From: Chrysogorgia sp. JL179-B06 | Lineage: Eukaryota; Cnidaria; Anthozoa; Scleralcyonacea; Chrysogorgiidae | DNA: 64,000 nt | Assembly (NCBI GenBank): GCA_035772405.1 | Contig: JAYKKM010000196.1 | Location: 398,501-462,500 of the forward strand | Direction: 5' to 3' | Shown: one piece after another, positions 28,260 through 37,277 of the stretch | How the letters are laid out: the number at the start of each line of letters is the position of its first letter | Numbering within the stretch: position 1 is the stretch's first letter | Program-made: the position numbers and the translations under genes | Notes under the pieces: model-generated | The model's input: the letters and a program-made list of their open reading frames with translations, nothing else | The model's database searches: none | What the model was told of the DNA's origin: nothing

Positions 28260-29267
28260 ATGGCTAAGAGTGGCTTCGACGACCTCGAGACGGAGGGCTT
28301 TGATGAATACAAAGATATGAGTAATGATGAACTAGATCGCAGTCTCGAAAGAGCCACTCAAGATCTTGAGCTAGCTCGGGGCGATCTAGGCGTCACAGCC
28401 GATGAGGAAACTAGACTAACTAGAGTGGAGAGTGGACTGAAGCGCGAACACGACATAAGACTTCGCCAACACATGGGGGAGACTACTAACGATCTCGTAA
28501 CGCGGAGTGGTGGAGGAGTGTATCAACATGTGGAGAGGGTTTTTAGTGATCTCGCAACGCAGACTATTGACAACGTGAGAGATCGTGAAGACGTCGTGAG
28601 GAGTGTGCCATTGTTAGACACCACACACGCAGAGCACGTCAACATACCTGGACTAACACCAGTCGAGAACCGTGAGTTGAGCGCGCTACTCAATCCAAGC
28701 GAGAATGTGTCGCGTGAGTCTAGAATAGGCGACACTGGCGCATTGCAAATACGAGCGGACCGTTATCAAAACTTGATAAATGAAGTGAACAAAAGAATAG
28801 CGGAGCTCGCAGTAAAAGACCTCACGGCTGTAGAGAACGAAGAGTTCGTCGATCTAGCTGAAAGAGTGATTGGACTTACACAAGCTAGAGACATACTTAT
28901 CGAACAGCGGGAAATAGAAGAGGTTAGAGAGCGACAAGAGATCGACATTGACAGGTTTCAGAAGTTCAAGAAATGGGCTAGAGAAAATATGGTTGGGATG
29001 AGTGCTTTAGCGATTTCAGTGGCAGCAATTGTGACGACTATTATTATCGCTGGGAGGATTAACGTTATGAAAGGCGCTATGGTCACGAGGTCATTCGCAC
29101 AGGCTGTTAAAAACGCGATAACGAAGATGGGTCCATGGGCTGTTGGATTAGCTAACTTAGTTTGCGACGCGCTGGTGGTAGGCGCAAGGGGTCTTGCCTG
29201 GCTAGCTCAAAATCTGTGGGTGTTTGCGGTGACATTCGCGTGGCTTGCGTACAATTACCTAAACTAG
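28260..29267 (+). CDS. Membrane protein, first tandem paralogue
   Basis: 335 residues. The N-terminal half is acidic, charged and helical (NDELDRSLERATQDLELARG). Residues about 127-335 are closely related to 254-468 of the next protein, including LNPSENVSRESRIGDTGALQ. A hydrophobic helix lies at about 243-265 (MSALAISVAAIVTTIIIAGR), and the last 45 residues form a second hydrophobic block (GPWAVGLANL... to the end) with Trp and Ala. A basic amphipathic stretch (SFAQAVKNAITKM) sits between. Function is unknown; a virion membrane-active or core protein is a guess. Codons and context match the rest of the element, so it is probably a virion-type gene. Confidence 0.75.
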   Translation: MAKSGFDDLETEGFDEYKDMSNDELDRSLERATQDLELARGDLGVTADEETRLTRVESGLKREHDIRLRQHMGETTNDLVTRSGGGVYQHVERVFSDLATQTIDNVRDREDVVRSVPLLDTTHAEHVNIPGLTPVENRELSALLNPSENVSRESRIGDTGALQIRADRYQNLINEVNKRIAELAVKDLTAVENEEFVDLAERVIGLTQARDILIEQREIEEVRERQEIDIDRFQKFKKWARENMVGMSALAISVAAIVTTIIIAGRINVMKGAMVTRSFAQAVKNAITKMGPWAVGLANLVCDALVVGARGLAWLAQNLWVFAVTFAWLAYNYLN

Positions 29268-29326
29268 AAAGCAAACGTGACTCATGGACACTAGAAAGCG
29301 ATATTCAAAATGTGAGCTAATGTAAT
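29268..29326 (+). pseudogene. Fossil of the integrase 3' end at the duplication junction
   Basis: These 59 bases match 28200-28259, the last codons of int plus the leader of the following gene: for example agcaaacgtgactcatgg against agcaaacataactcatgg, then gatattcaaaatgt in both. The next ATG follows at the same distance. It shows that the tandem pair arose by duplication of a unit including the end of int, and it may keep supplying the leader or promoter of the second copy. Confidence 0.9.
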
Positions 29327-30739
29327 ATGGCTGAAGGTGGGGAAGTTTTTAACGAGATTCAGATGGAGGACTTCGATAGACTTGATAGGTACACCAGTGA
29401 TCAAATAGATGTCGAACTTAAAAAACTCTATCTAGATTATCATTCAATTACTGATGAGTACGCTGATGGCGACGACATGCCAGACATCGTGCGTATCAAG
29501 TATGACAAATTGTATGAGAGAGTGAATAAATTGCAGTATGAACAGGATAGAAGAGGGGCTAGAGAAGAAGAGACGTCGTTTATTGACGATGGTAAAACGG
29601 TGACAATAAGGGGGGCCAACACAGAAGTCCCAGCGGTAGAGTTTGTTGAACAGGAGTCGTACGGTGACGTTAATGACACAAGCTACAGTATGGCTCTTGA
29701 AGTGGGGTCAGATGATCTTTACAAAAGATTGGACAAGCTAAACGCAGTCAATAAAGAGGTGGTAAAAAATCAAGTAGAAAGAGTACACAAAAAAAAAAGA
29801 CTCGGTCATGACGACGCGTCAAGGAAAATAGCCGACAGATCATATGTGACGGACTCAGGGTCTATTCTTTTCAAACCGATAAACAAAGATGGTAAATATG
29901 GAAAACCCAAACGAATTCTAATACCTGTGGAAAACGGCTTGATCTACAGTAAAGATGCGAGTAGTAAAAACGCGATTAAGCAATTCAAACAGTTAGTTAG
30001 TCAAATCCCTGAGAGTACAGAAACAACAGCTGTCACAACAGAAGTGATCCCAGACGATTCCCCAGTGATTGAAACAAGAGTGGAGCGCTATAACATAGCT
30101 GGGCTATCAGTAAAAGAAAACCGTGAACATAGAGGTATACTCAACCCAAGTGATAGTGTGTTGCGTGAGTCGAGAATAGGCGACAATGGCGCATTGCAAA
30201 TACAAGCAGACTATTATCAGGAAGCGATAAATGAAACGAGTAGGAGAATGACAGAGCTTGATACAAAAGATAAGCAAAGTAGTCTTATGAGTGACGAACA
30301 GCTAGAGTACGACGGTTTGCTTATTAGAGAGGTGGGACTCACGCAAGCCAAAAGAGAAGTCTTAGAACAGCGAGAAATAGAAGAAGTTAGAGCACAACAA
30401 GAAGTTGACATTGATAGGTTTCAGAGACTCAAGGAATGGGCTAAAGAAAATGTGGTCGGGTTGAGCGCTATAGTGATTTCAGCGGCTGGGATTATAACAA
30501 CTATTATTATCGCTGGGAGATCTGCTGTTATGAAAGGCGCTATGGCAACGAGGTCATTCGCACAGGCTGTTAAGAACGCGATAACGAAGATGGGCCCATG
30601 GGCTGTTGGGTTGGCTAATTTAGTTTACAACGCGTTGACGTTGGGTGCAAAGGGTCTCGCTTGGTTGGCTCAAAATCTGTGGGTACTCGCGGTGGTACTT
30701 GCGTGGTTTGCTTATGATTATTACAAGCTAAAACGGTAG
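29327..30739 (+). CDS. Membrane protein, second tandem paralogue
   Basis: 470 residues. The C-terminal 215 residues are paralogous to the preceding protein (SRIGDNGALQ, KGAMATRSFAQAVKNAITKM, ending in a Trp-rich hydrophobic block). The N-terminal 250 residues are different or expanded: an acidic start (QMEDFDRLDRYTSDQ), a lysine patch (VHKKKRLGHDD) and an insert (GSILFKPINKDGKYGKPKR). The unequal lengths and divergence suggest that the two copies have taken different roles. Two hydrophobic regions at about 378-398 and 423-465. Function unknown. The gene ends 23 bp before the major capsid gene. Confidence 0.75.
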   Translation: MAEGGEVFNEIQMEDFDRLDRYTSDQIDVELKKLYLDYHSITDEYADGDDMPDIVRIKYDKLYERVNKLQYEQDRRGAREEETSFIDDGKTVTIRGANTEVPAVEFVEQESYGDVNDTSYSMALEVGSDDLYKRLDKLNAVNKEVVKNQVERVHKKKRLGHDDASRKIADRSYVTDSGSILFKPINKDGKYGKPKRILIPVENGLIYSKDASSKNAIKQFKQLVSQIPESTETTAVTTEVIPDDSPVIETRVERYNIAGLSVKENREHRGILNPSDSVLRESRIGDNGALQIQADYYQEAINETSRRMTELDTKDKQSSLMSDEQLEYDGLLIREVGLTQAKREVLEQREIEEVRAQQEVDIDRFQRLKEWAKENVVGLSAIVISAAGIITTIIIAGRSAVMKGAMATRSFAQAVKNAITKMGPWAVGLANLVYNALTLGAKGLAWLAQNLWVLAVVLAWFAYDYYKLKR

Positions 30740-30762
30740 CGATAAAACATATGTAAAGGTAT

Positions 30763-32001
30763 ATGAACACCACGTCAGCAGAGTTGAGCCCTGGCTTTAG
30801 ACGAGCGACCATGGGTGTCATAAAAGGGGTGAGAACACAGCATGTAATCACGTTGAACCCTAATAAAGTCAGTCCTGGTGAGGAACTTTACATTGACATA
30901 CCGAAGCTCAAGGTAAGTAGCTGTTTGGTGCCTGGATCGTTGGGTCTAGTGTTCGACTTTAAGAACGCGAACGCTAAAAGCTGGTTCTTGAACAATGTGA
31001 GCAAGTTGTTGGTTGAGAAACTTGTTGTGAGACTAGCTGGGGAGACTGTGTACGACAACAATGGGGAAAATTACACTGGTGTCTATCGCGACCTTTGGGA
31101 AAGTGTTACTGCGCGAGACCAAATGATTGACTATGGTATTGGTGGTGAGAACTTGAGAAAGTTAATTTCTAAGGACGATAGTGGCGCGGCAAGTGGGAAC
31201 GTTGCTAAAGTTAACGACGCGTTAATGTTTGGTGTGATTGGGACGAAGCAGCGGATTAAGCTTGGTAAGATTATGAATGACCACGGGTTGTACGCTCCTT
31301 TTAGCATGAACAACAACTTGCAGTACGTCATCACGCTTCCGAAGGCTGCAGACATCATGGTGGCGCAATCCGGTAGCGCTGTGGGTGGATACACTCTGGA
31401 GAACCTCGAGCTTGAGTACGAGACGATTGACAATCAGGAGCTCGCTGACGAAATAGCGTCGGGCTATGCAAGTGGTCGTAGTTTGTCATATGAGCACGTT
31501 ACGTTGATGAAAACCACCGAATGGGATAAAGGTACGACCATTGTGAATGAAAACATTAATCTACCAAGAAAAAGCATGAAGGCGATTGTGTTGCTATTCA
31601 CGAATAAGGTGCGAACAGACAGTGAGGAGTTTCTTTACCCAAATATTGAGAATATTAGAGTCACGATTGAAGGTGTGCCAAATAGTGTGTACTCGCAAGG
31701 CATCCCAAAGTCGAAGTTCTATGCAGAAGCGAAGCGACTGTTCGGGTTGGGTGAAGAACACGCTCAGTTCATGACCATACAGAAGTTCTATAAAGATGGC
31801 TTCGCGTTGGTCATTGACTTGAGGAGCGTTCAAGACAATCGCAACGTCGCCACTGGTAAAAATATTGTGAACACACAATCTGGCGTGCTTCTTGAGATCA
31901 CTAAGAAAGCGACGACTGCGAACGTCATGTGTAGGGTGTTTGTGGTAAGCGATGGGTTGGTCAACTTTATGAATAATGGGTTGCAATCAATCCAGTATTA
32001 A
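30763..32001 (+). CDS. mcp: Major capsid protein, double jelly roll
   Basis: 412 residues. This is the shell-forming protein of Polintons, related to capsid proteins of virophages and adenovirus hexon-like lineages. It has no catalytic motif and a beta-rich sequence; phrases I associate with the Polinton family are VYRDLWESVTARDQMIDYGI, MNDHGLYAPF and YTLENLELEYETI. The position before the A32-like ATPase, with 15 bp between, suits the virion module. The frame is intact from an ATG preceded by aaggtat. Confidence 0.92.
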   Translation: MNTTSAELSPGFRRATMGVIKGVRTQHVITLNPNKVSPGEELYIDIPKLKVSSCLVPGSLGLVFDFKNANAKSWFLNNVSKLLVEKLVVRLAGETVYDNNGENYTGVYRDLWESVTARDQMIDYGIGGENLRKLISKDDSGAASGNVAKVNDALMFGVIGTKQRIKLGKIMNDHGLYAPFSMNNNLQYVITLPKAADIMVAQSGSAVGGYTLENLELEYETIDNQELADEIASGYASGRSLSYEHVTLMKTTEWDKGTTIVNENINLPRKSMKAIVLLFTNKVRTDSEEFLYPNIENIRVTIEGVPNSVYSQGIPKSKFYAEAKRLFGLGEEHAQFMTIQKFYKDGFALVIDLRSVQDNRNVATGKNIVNTQSGVLLEITKKATTANVMCRVFVVSDGLVNFMNNGLQSIQY

Positions 32002-32016
32002 ATCAAACGTGGGTTA

Positions 32017-32616
32017 ATGGAGACTCCGTTTAATATGTTAATTGTTGGTATGACAGCCTGTGGTAAGACGCATTATTTGCTGGAAACATTGGAATCTGAG
32101 TATTGTAACAAATTTGACTACATTGTGTTGATTTGTCCTACTTTCGAGTGGAATAAAGCGTATCAAGATTGGAAATATGTGCGCGACCCTGACGTGCTAG
32201 CGATAGACTGCACACAGGACAGTGTCGACGCTGTTCTCAAGTGTGTAACAAATGTTTTTAAAGGCACTAACACTCTGATTGTGTTGGACGACTGTGCGAG
32301 CTCTCAAGATGTCAAGAATAGGACTAGTCAATTGGTCAACTTAGCTTTTAGTGCGCGACATTTTATGTTGAGCGTTATTGTCATCACACAACAACTGACG
32401 TCGATCGCAAAACCGTACAGAGAAAATATTAGTAAGCTCGTTTGCTTCTACTGCCCGAGTAGGAGTGATATGAAGGTCGTTATCGACGACTACCTTGGAA
32501 ACATTAGCAGAGAAAAATCGTCGGCGATTGTGACCGCATTAAAAAATAATAAGTACGCTAGACTTGAAATCTCACTGCGCTATCCATACAGTCACGAAGT
32601 TGTTATTCCGCAATAA
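32017..32616 (+). CDS. A32-like DNA-packaging ATPase
   Basis: 199 residues. It translocates DNA into the capsid. Walker A GMTACGKT at 11-18, Walker B LIVLDDCA with D91-D92, and the downstream Gln sensor (VIVITQQ) near 125 place it in the FtsK/HerA-type A32 family found in Polintons, virophages and large DNA viruses. There is no N-terminal extension. The leader ggtta directly precedes the ATG, and the gene follows the capsid gene closely, so packaging and shell genes are expressed together. Confidence 0.95.
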   Translation: METPFNMLIVGMTACGKTHYLLETLESEYCNKFDYIVLICPTFEWNKAYQDWKYVRDPDVLAIDCTQDSVDAVLKCVTNVFKGTNTLIVLDDCASSQDVKNRTSQLVNLAFSARHFMLSVIVITQQLTSIAKPYRENISKLVCFYCPSRSDMKVVIDDYLGNISREKSSAIVTALKNNKYARLEISLRYPYSHEVVIPQ

Positions 32617-32619
32617 AAT

Positions 32620-33132
32620 ATGGGTATAAGTAATAACGCGATGGTGAAACGCAAAAGTGAAGAAAATCCTACGATTGAGGAATTAGTTGAGGAGACCGCT
32701 GACACTTCGACTGTGGAAGATGACATTGACGTTAGGAGATCCGAACTTATTAGACTGTCCGGTGACGGCGTGGTGAGTCAGTCCGAAGCATACATTAAAA
32801 AAGCGTCCGCAAAAGTTATTGACAAGATATGGCGCCAACACGAGTTGAAGAGAATGGAGATCGCAAACGCTTTTCTCACCGACTTGTTAATCAGCAAATT
32901 CGCTAGCTTACTGGATGGGTTGAACGCTATTGAGAACCCTGACGAACTAAACGACGAACTACAAAAAGATCCGTTACTAAAGAAAGACGTCGAGAGCATT
33001 GTCGCGGTTGTGACACCATACGTGCCTTTCTTAGGCTTGTTGTCTGGAGGAATTATAACGTCGAAACATGTGTACGATCACCATTTTAGGAGCGAGGTGG
33101 TAAACACTAATAGTAGTGAGCAAACGGACTAA
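32620..33132 (+). CDS. 170-aa protein with C-terminal hydrophobic segment, unknown
   Basis: It starts 3 bp after the ATPase stop; the ATG at 32620 follows aataaaat, and another in-frame ATG lies at 32641. The N-terminal part is very acidic (NPTIEELVEETADTS), the middle helical, and residues about 124-148 are hydrophobic (VAVVTPYVPFLGLLSGGIITS). The final five residues, SEQTD, and 22 bp around them are identical to the end of PolB at the other end of the element, because inverted-repeat homology reaches into both genes. No function is known; a scaffold or membrane-linked virion protein is possible. Confidence 0.7.
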   Translation: MGISNNAMVKRKSEENPTIEELVEETADTSTVEDDIDVRRSELIRLSGDGVVSQSEAYIKKASAKVIDKIWRQHELKRMEIANAFLTDLLISKFASLLDGLNAIENPDELNDELQKDPLLKKDVESIVAVVTPYVPFLGLLSGGIITSKHVYDHHFRSEVVNTNSSEQTD

Positions 33133-33175
33133 TTTGTAGAGTAGTTGGCTATTTGTTAGCTAACGTTGTTAGCCG

Positions 33176-33706
33176 ATCAAAAGAGCACCATTTCGCTATC
33201 CATTTGGATAAACATCACCACTAGAACCAAAATCTGGTGGTTTTTTTTCGCGCGTGAATTTGTGAGACAACAGTGGAACGTGTCGGTAGTTTGTTGAACA
33301 AAAATGTAAAAATGTTGAAATGACACCTTCTACTTTTTTAAATGTGTGAAAACGTTGAAGTGGCACACTATGCCTTTTTTTAAATACGCGAAAACGTTGA
33401 AACGACATTCTCCACTTTTTAAAGACGTGAAAATGATGAAACGACACATTCTAGCTTTAAATTTAGCGAAAATCGTTATTTTAGTATTTCTTATCAATTG
33501 AGTAGAAAACATGGGAGGGGTGTTTAGATTGACTAATGATTGCCATAATAGTATAGAGAGTGGTGGTACGAGCTCACCAACGTCAACTGTAAAACATAAA
33601 CACTAAAACATCGCTAAGTTGTGGCTCGACACAAATTTGGCGATGTTTTGGTGTTTATATTACGGTTGACGTTGACTGAGCTCGTACCGCCACTCTCTAT
33701 ACTACT
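33176..33706 (-). repeat. Polinton right terminal inverted repeat
   Basis: It is the reverse complement of 15291-15821, with no difference seen in the parts compared and no indel. It includes the four 40-bp repeats (33300-33450) and the terminal hairpin (33549-33704). It ends CTATACTACT. Confidence 0.95.
33549..33704. other. Terminal hairpin inside right TIR
   Basis: Mirror of 15293-15448: arms 33549-33616 and 33638-33704 with a 21-nt loop. Each element end can therefore fold on itself independently of the other. Confidence 0.9.
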
Positions 33707-33712
33707 TAGGAA
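33707..33712 (+). repeat. Target site duplication, right (TAGGAA)
   Basis: Exact copy of 15285-15290. Confidence 0.95.
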
Positions 33713-34577
33713 CAGCCACAACGATATATTATATCTTCACGCGTTCCTATTGAAATATCTTAATTTCTCCATTCGCGATCAACACCTTCTGACAAAGCAT
33801 GTGTCAACCTCGTTCCCACGGTCTCATCTCCGCTTCCCCGCCCCGCCCCCATATTTGTCACTTTCAACTACACATTGTCCATGCCGTCAATAATCAGCGT
33901 TATCAATACAATACAATTGTTGTGATATCCGTCAAAACCGTTTAAGCTCAATATATGCCCAACATTTACAATAGTCAAAACCGGTTTGGTCCAATTACCC
34001 ATTCATATATATTGTTATACAAGGTGCCGTAATGCTGCTCCATGCCCAGGCGCGAAAAAGGGGAAAGCGGGACCGTGCGCGCGATGTGAGATATGATGGG
34101 GGCAGATCTTTGCAACTGTCACGGCAGACAATAACAGGAAGCTTCTTGGTAGCGGACAGAGAATATTGCATCATGTTTAAATTTTATATGTTGCATGGGT
34201 TTGGGGTTAGGGGTAGAGTTTTTACTTGGGTTATGGTTATGGTTAGGACTTAGGGTTTTTGTTCTTGTTGCAACTGTGACGTATCTATTTCTCTCCGCTA
34301 CACGAAGGCGAGGTGCACCAGAATCTTCGGGCAGTGTTCCTGATTTCTCCAGAAGACCTATTAAAACTTTCTTAAAGCGAACGGACTTAAATACGAATAT
34401 TAAACTTGTTAAAACGTTGCATGGCAAATAATCTTGCAGATATCTTGGAAAGTTCTTCCGTTTTCTCCGCATTGCAGAAATTTGTTGCTACAGCTACATG
34501 ATTAAACGACTGCGTCTTCTTGCGCCTGCTGACCCAGTTAATTAATGTAAAAAAACATTTTGACGATCAAAACGTGC
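33713..34577. other. Non-coding stretch right of the Polinton
   Basis: It holds degenerate ggttagg tracts at 34195-34260. Open frames here are short and unremarkable. Confidence 0.5.
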
Positions 34578-34783
34578 AGATATTAAAATATCCGAGAGCA
34601 GTAAAAAAGTATAGTGTTGCGTAGACAATAGTTTGGATATATAGCAAAGTGAAACGGTGGTAAACTGCCAAGATTTTTAGTAACGAAATACTGACGTTTC
34701 GAGCGGAGCCCTTCGTCAGTATTTCGTTACTAAAAATCTTGGCAGTTTACCACCGTTTCACTTTGCTATAGATATTAAAATAT
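34578..34783 (-). mobile_element. Fold-back retroelement copy with hammerhead-like core and 14-bp target duplication
   Basis: The 14-mer agatattaaaatat stands at 34578-34591 and again at 34770-34783, a target duplication of the element between them. Bases 34640-34770 are an almost perfect palindrome (starting tatagcaaagtgaaacgg). Between the arms, the minus strand reads CTGACGA (34713-34719), a short stem gggctccgctc, GAAAC (34696-34700) and GTCAGTA, which fits a minimal type I hammerhead ribozyme (CUGANGA...GAAAC...GUH). The family recurs at 2895, 13120, 35915 and 59381. Variable-length target duplications, fold-back ends and hammerheads are all known for Penelope-like elements, hence that suggestion. 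Confidence 0.65.
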
Positions 34784-35900
34784 GTCAACTATTTTCAAAC
34801 AGGTGATTGCTTGCCTCCGCGCTGTCCTCTTTCCAAGGCTCGTCTTTATATTAGGTGCGTTGACCATGCCCAACGGACGCTATTCCTATAAAAACGGATG
34901 CATGACGAAAGGCACTGCAGTACCGGGTGCGATGTTGACTATTTGTATATCATTTAAAAAATTTTAAAAAATAAAAACATTAGTGAAACAATTAACGGAA
35001 ATTAACACATTCCTGTAAAGGTCGACACTGATCATGTGTGAACTGCTGAGAACACGGGAAGGAAATGGGAGTTTCGTCTCTTTTTTTCTCAGGAAAACAA
35101 ATAGTTTATATCACATATATTATCCATTAGACATCAACGGAAATCGTCAAAGAGTCGAAGCATTTAAGGTTTGGCAATTGACGAAAACGACTCCTCTCAG
35201 CAAACAAAGCTAATTGCCGGCTATGAGAATCAGACAGTATATCAAGTCTGGATCGCTACGGGAACTTTAAAACTCTGGTATGTTTTTTTGTTTTTTGTTT
35301 GTAGTTTCAAAGACGAGAACGGCTAAGATTTCCCAGTCGATTATTCATTTAATATTTTGACCGTAGATATGCACTAGCTATATATCTTTCATGTTACTGA
35401 TTTATTTGTTTACTGCGAGTGCGAATTATTCGAGGACATGATATATCACTCTACGGACTCCACCTAACGTGAGCCTGATTCATTTAGTATACCTCTATCT
35501 GTGTGTGCATGTATAGCTATACAAACTGACCAACTACTATAAGAATAATATATGGGGGTATGATATGGTATAGCGGTTAATGAAATATTCATGTATGCCA
35601 GGTGTGATACGTCGTAATTTACATATCGCGACTAAAAATCGTTTTGGATTTTGGCACTCTTCGTATTTTGCCACGCTTTGCATTTTGCCACGCTTTGCCG
35701 TGGCCCTTCAACTTAAAATAGACATGGCGGCACGTTGTTCATGATTGACGTATAGAAATATCTTCGAGTCGTGCCTTATACGTGAACATTAATATGTGAG
35801 TCTATATTGAGTATGTACTTCGCCCGTTTTAGACGTCGAACTTCACATGCATGCCAAACCAAACTCAATGCAAATAAGCGTACTATTGACATTGTTTGAG
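34784..35900. other. Non-coding stretch
   Basis: No gene is recognised. A local triplication of ttttgccacgctttgc-like phrases lies at 35652-35702. Confidence 0.5.
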
Positions 35901-36164
35901 CTAATTTGCATTGAACTAAAAGTGCTGCGTAGACAGTGTTTTGGATATTAGGCAAAGTGAAAAGGTGGTGAACTGCCGAGATTTGTAGTAACGAAATACT
36001 GACGTTTCGTGAGCGGAGCCCTTCATCACAAATAATAAGCCAGAGTAAGATCAGACCAGAGAGGAGCCCTTCACCAGAGCAAGGGCTCCGCTCGAAACGT
36101 CAGTATTTCGTTACTAAAAATCTCGGCAGTTCACCACCTTTTCACTTTGCCTAATTTGCATTGA
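35901..36164. mobile_element. Second fold-back copy with 14-bp target duplication
   Basis: The 14-mer ctaatttgcattga occurs at 35901-35914 and 36151-36164. Inside, arms 35948-36020 and 36080-36153 are inverted copies of the same family (ggcaaagtgaaaaggtggtg and its complement) separated by an unrelated 60-bp spacer. On both arms the CUGANGA box is damaged, though GAAAC-GTCAGTA is intact. Confidence 0.7.
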
Positions 36165-36171
36165 GTTTGGC

Positions 36172-36305
36172 ACATGTCCTCGTTCATCTTTTACTTACCC
36201 GTTGGGAAGGTTGGTGCAAGCCGTAGCCAGCTGGTGGGGTCTGGGGCGAATAGCGCGGTACTTGGATCCAGGTTAAGATCCATCCATGCAGGATCTTGAG
36301 CTGAA
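36172..36305. repeat. Duplicated 130-bp segment, copy 1
   Basis: Nearly identical to 36778-36905: both contain ggttggtgcaagccgtagcc, ggtacttggatccag and aagatccatccatgcaggat. A MITE and about 240 bp of sequence lie between them. Confidence 0.85.
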
Positions 36306-36310
36306 CGGGG

Positions 36311-36533
36311 AAGGCTAAAAGGGATGACTCAAAAGGACCTTTCTGGGTTTTTTGTTTTTTATTTTTCATTAGGTTATGGATAGCTACGGTTAGGGCTAGG
36401 TTTAAGGTTAGGATCAAGGTTATAGGATCAAGGTTAGGGTTAGGGTTAGGGTTAGGATCTGGATTGAGATTAGGGTTAGGATTAGTAGTTCTAAAAAATG
36501 TGAAGGTCCTTTTGAGTCATCCCTTTTAGCCTT
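36311..36533. mobile_element. MITE with ggttag interior, copy 2
   Basis: Perfect 30-bp terminal inverted repeats (36311-36340 and 36504-36533) begin aaggctaaaagggatgactc. The interior is about 100 bp of ggttaggg-like units, including three consecutive ggttag units. It is the same family as 11545-11694. Confidence 0.85.
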
Positions 36534-36777
36534 CACCGAGCTTAACTCCCCAACCCCCAATCAGTATGGCTTGCTTATCGGTGATCACACTAATTAATTG
36601 GTGGAAGTATTCCACTTACCTCCTTGTTTGAAGAGAGGGACGGCGGGAATATGTTACTTCCTCAGACTCCACACTGCGTCTGCTTATACTCTGCTTGTTA
36701 GCTCGTTAACGCGGCAATGATGACGCTCGACTAGTGCCTGTCTTCCATGGACCTAGCTGTTAACTTTGGTTATTGCA

Positions 36778-36905
36778 TAACCTCATTTAACAGCCTCGTT
36801 CACCTTTTACTTACCCGTTTGGAAGGTTGGTGCAAGCCGTAGCCTGGTGGGGCCTGGGATGAATAGCGGTACTTGGATCCAGCTTAAGATCCATCCATGC
36901 AGGAT
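36778..36905. repeat. Duplicated 130-bp segment, copy 2
   Basis: See 36172-36305; it lies directly upstream of the SINE at 36985 and may be part of a composite repeat. Confidence 0.85.
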
Positions 36906-36984
36906 CTTGAGCTGATCACCATAAGTGATGTACTGGAACCACAAGTACCGTCTCTCTATCACGGCACCGTCTCTCGATCCCGGT

Positions 36985-37258
36985 ACCAGCTGTTGTGGTT
37001 TAGTGGTTACCACACATGTCTATGAGCTGGGAGACACAGGTTCAAATCCTGGGTCGGACCTCCACTCAGGGTCTTAAAAATAATTGAGGAGAAAGTGCTG
37101 CCTTTGCAATAATATCAGCAAATGGTAAGACTTTCGGGTCTTCTCGAATAACGACCTTAAATCGTAGGCCCTCGGAACTCCTATATAATTGGGCTTCTAG
37201 CCTGTAGGGGTATTCCGTTCACCTAAGAGTGATAAATCTAATAAACTAAACTAAACTA
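36985..37258 (+). mobile_element. tRNA-derived SINE
   Basis: A-box-like gtggtttagtggttacc at about 36995-37011 and B box ggttcaaatcc at 37039-37049, followed by a body (gaggagaaagtgctgcc; tcagcaaatggtaagac) that I associate with cnidarian SINEs, and a tail of aaactaaactaaact-type repeats ending near 37258. Confidence 0.8.
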
Positions 37259-37277
37259 CCAATCGGAATCCCCGAGA

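Larger units (their letters stand above)
15291..33706. mobile_element. Complete Polinton/Maverick element, 18.4 kb
   Basis: The element is bounded by 531-bp terminal inverted repeats starting AGTAGTATAG and a 6-bp target duplication. It carries the Polinton hallmark set: family B DNA polymerase, retroviral-type integrase with chromodomain, A32-like packaging ATPase, double jelly-roll major capsid protein and a probable minor capsid protein. Around these are accessory genes: thymidine kinase, BRO-N nuclease, fibre-like protein and several membrane proteins. All frames but the N-terminus of the polymerase are intact. I found no mismatch between the two TIRs where I compared them, so insertion or gene conversion is recent. 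No adenovirus-like protease was recognised. Confidence 0.97.

Noticed and set aside
31594..31986. 130-codon and other open frames antisense to mcp, int, PolB and the fibre gene
   Set aside because: They lie wholly within well-supported genes on the opposite strand and match nothing.
36370..36480. TTAGGG-like tracts considered as a chromosome end
   Set aside because: They are degenerate, short and enclosed by MITE inverted repeats.
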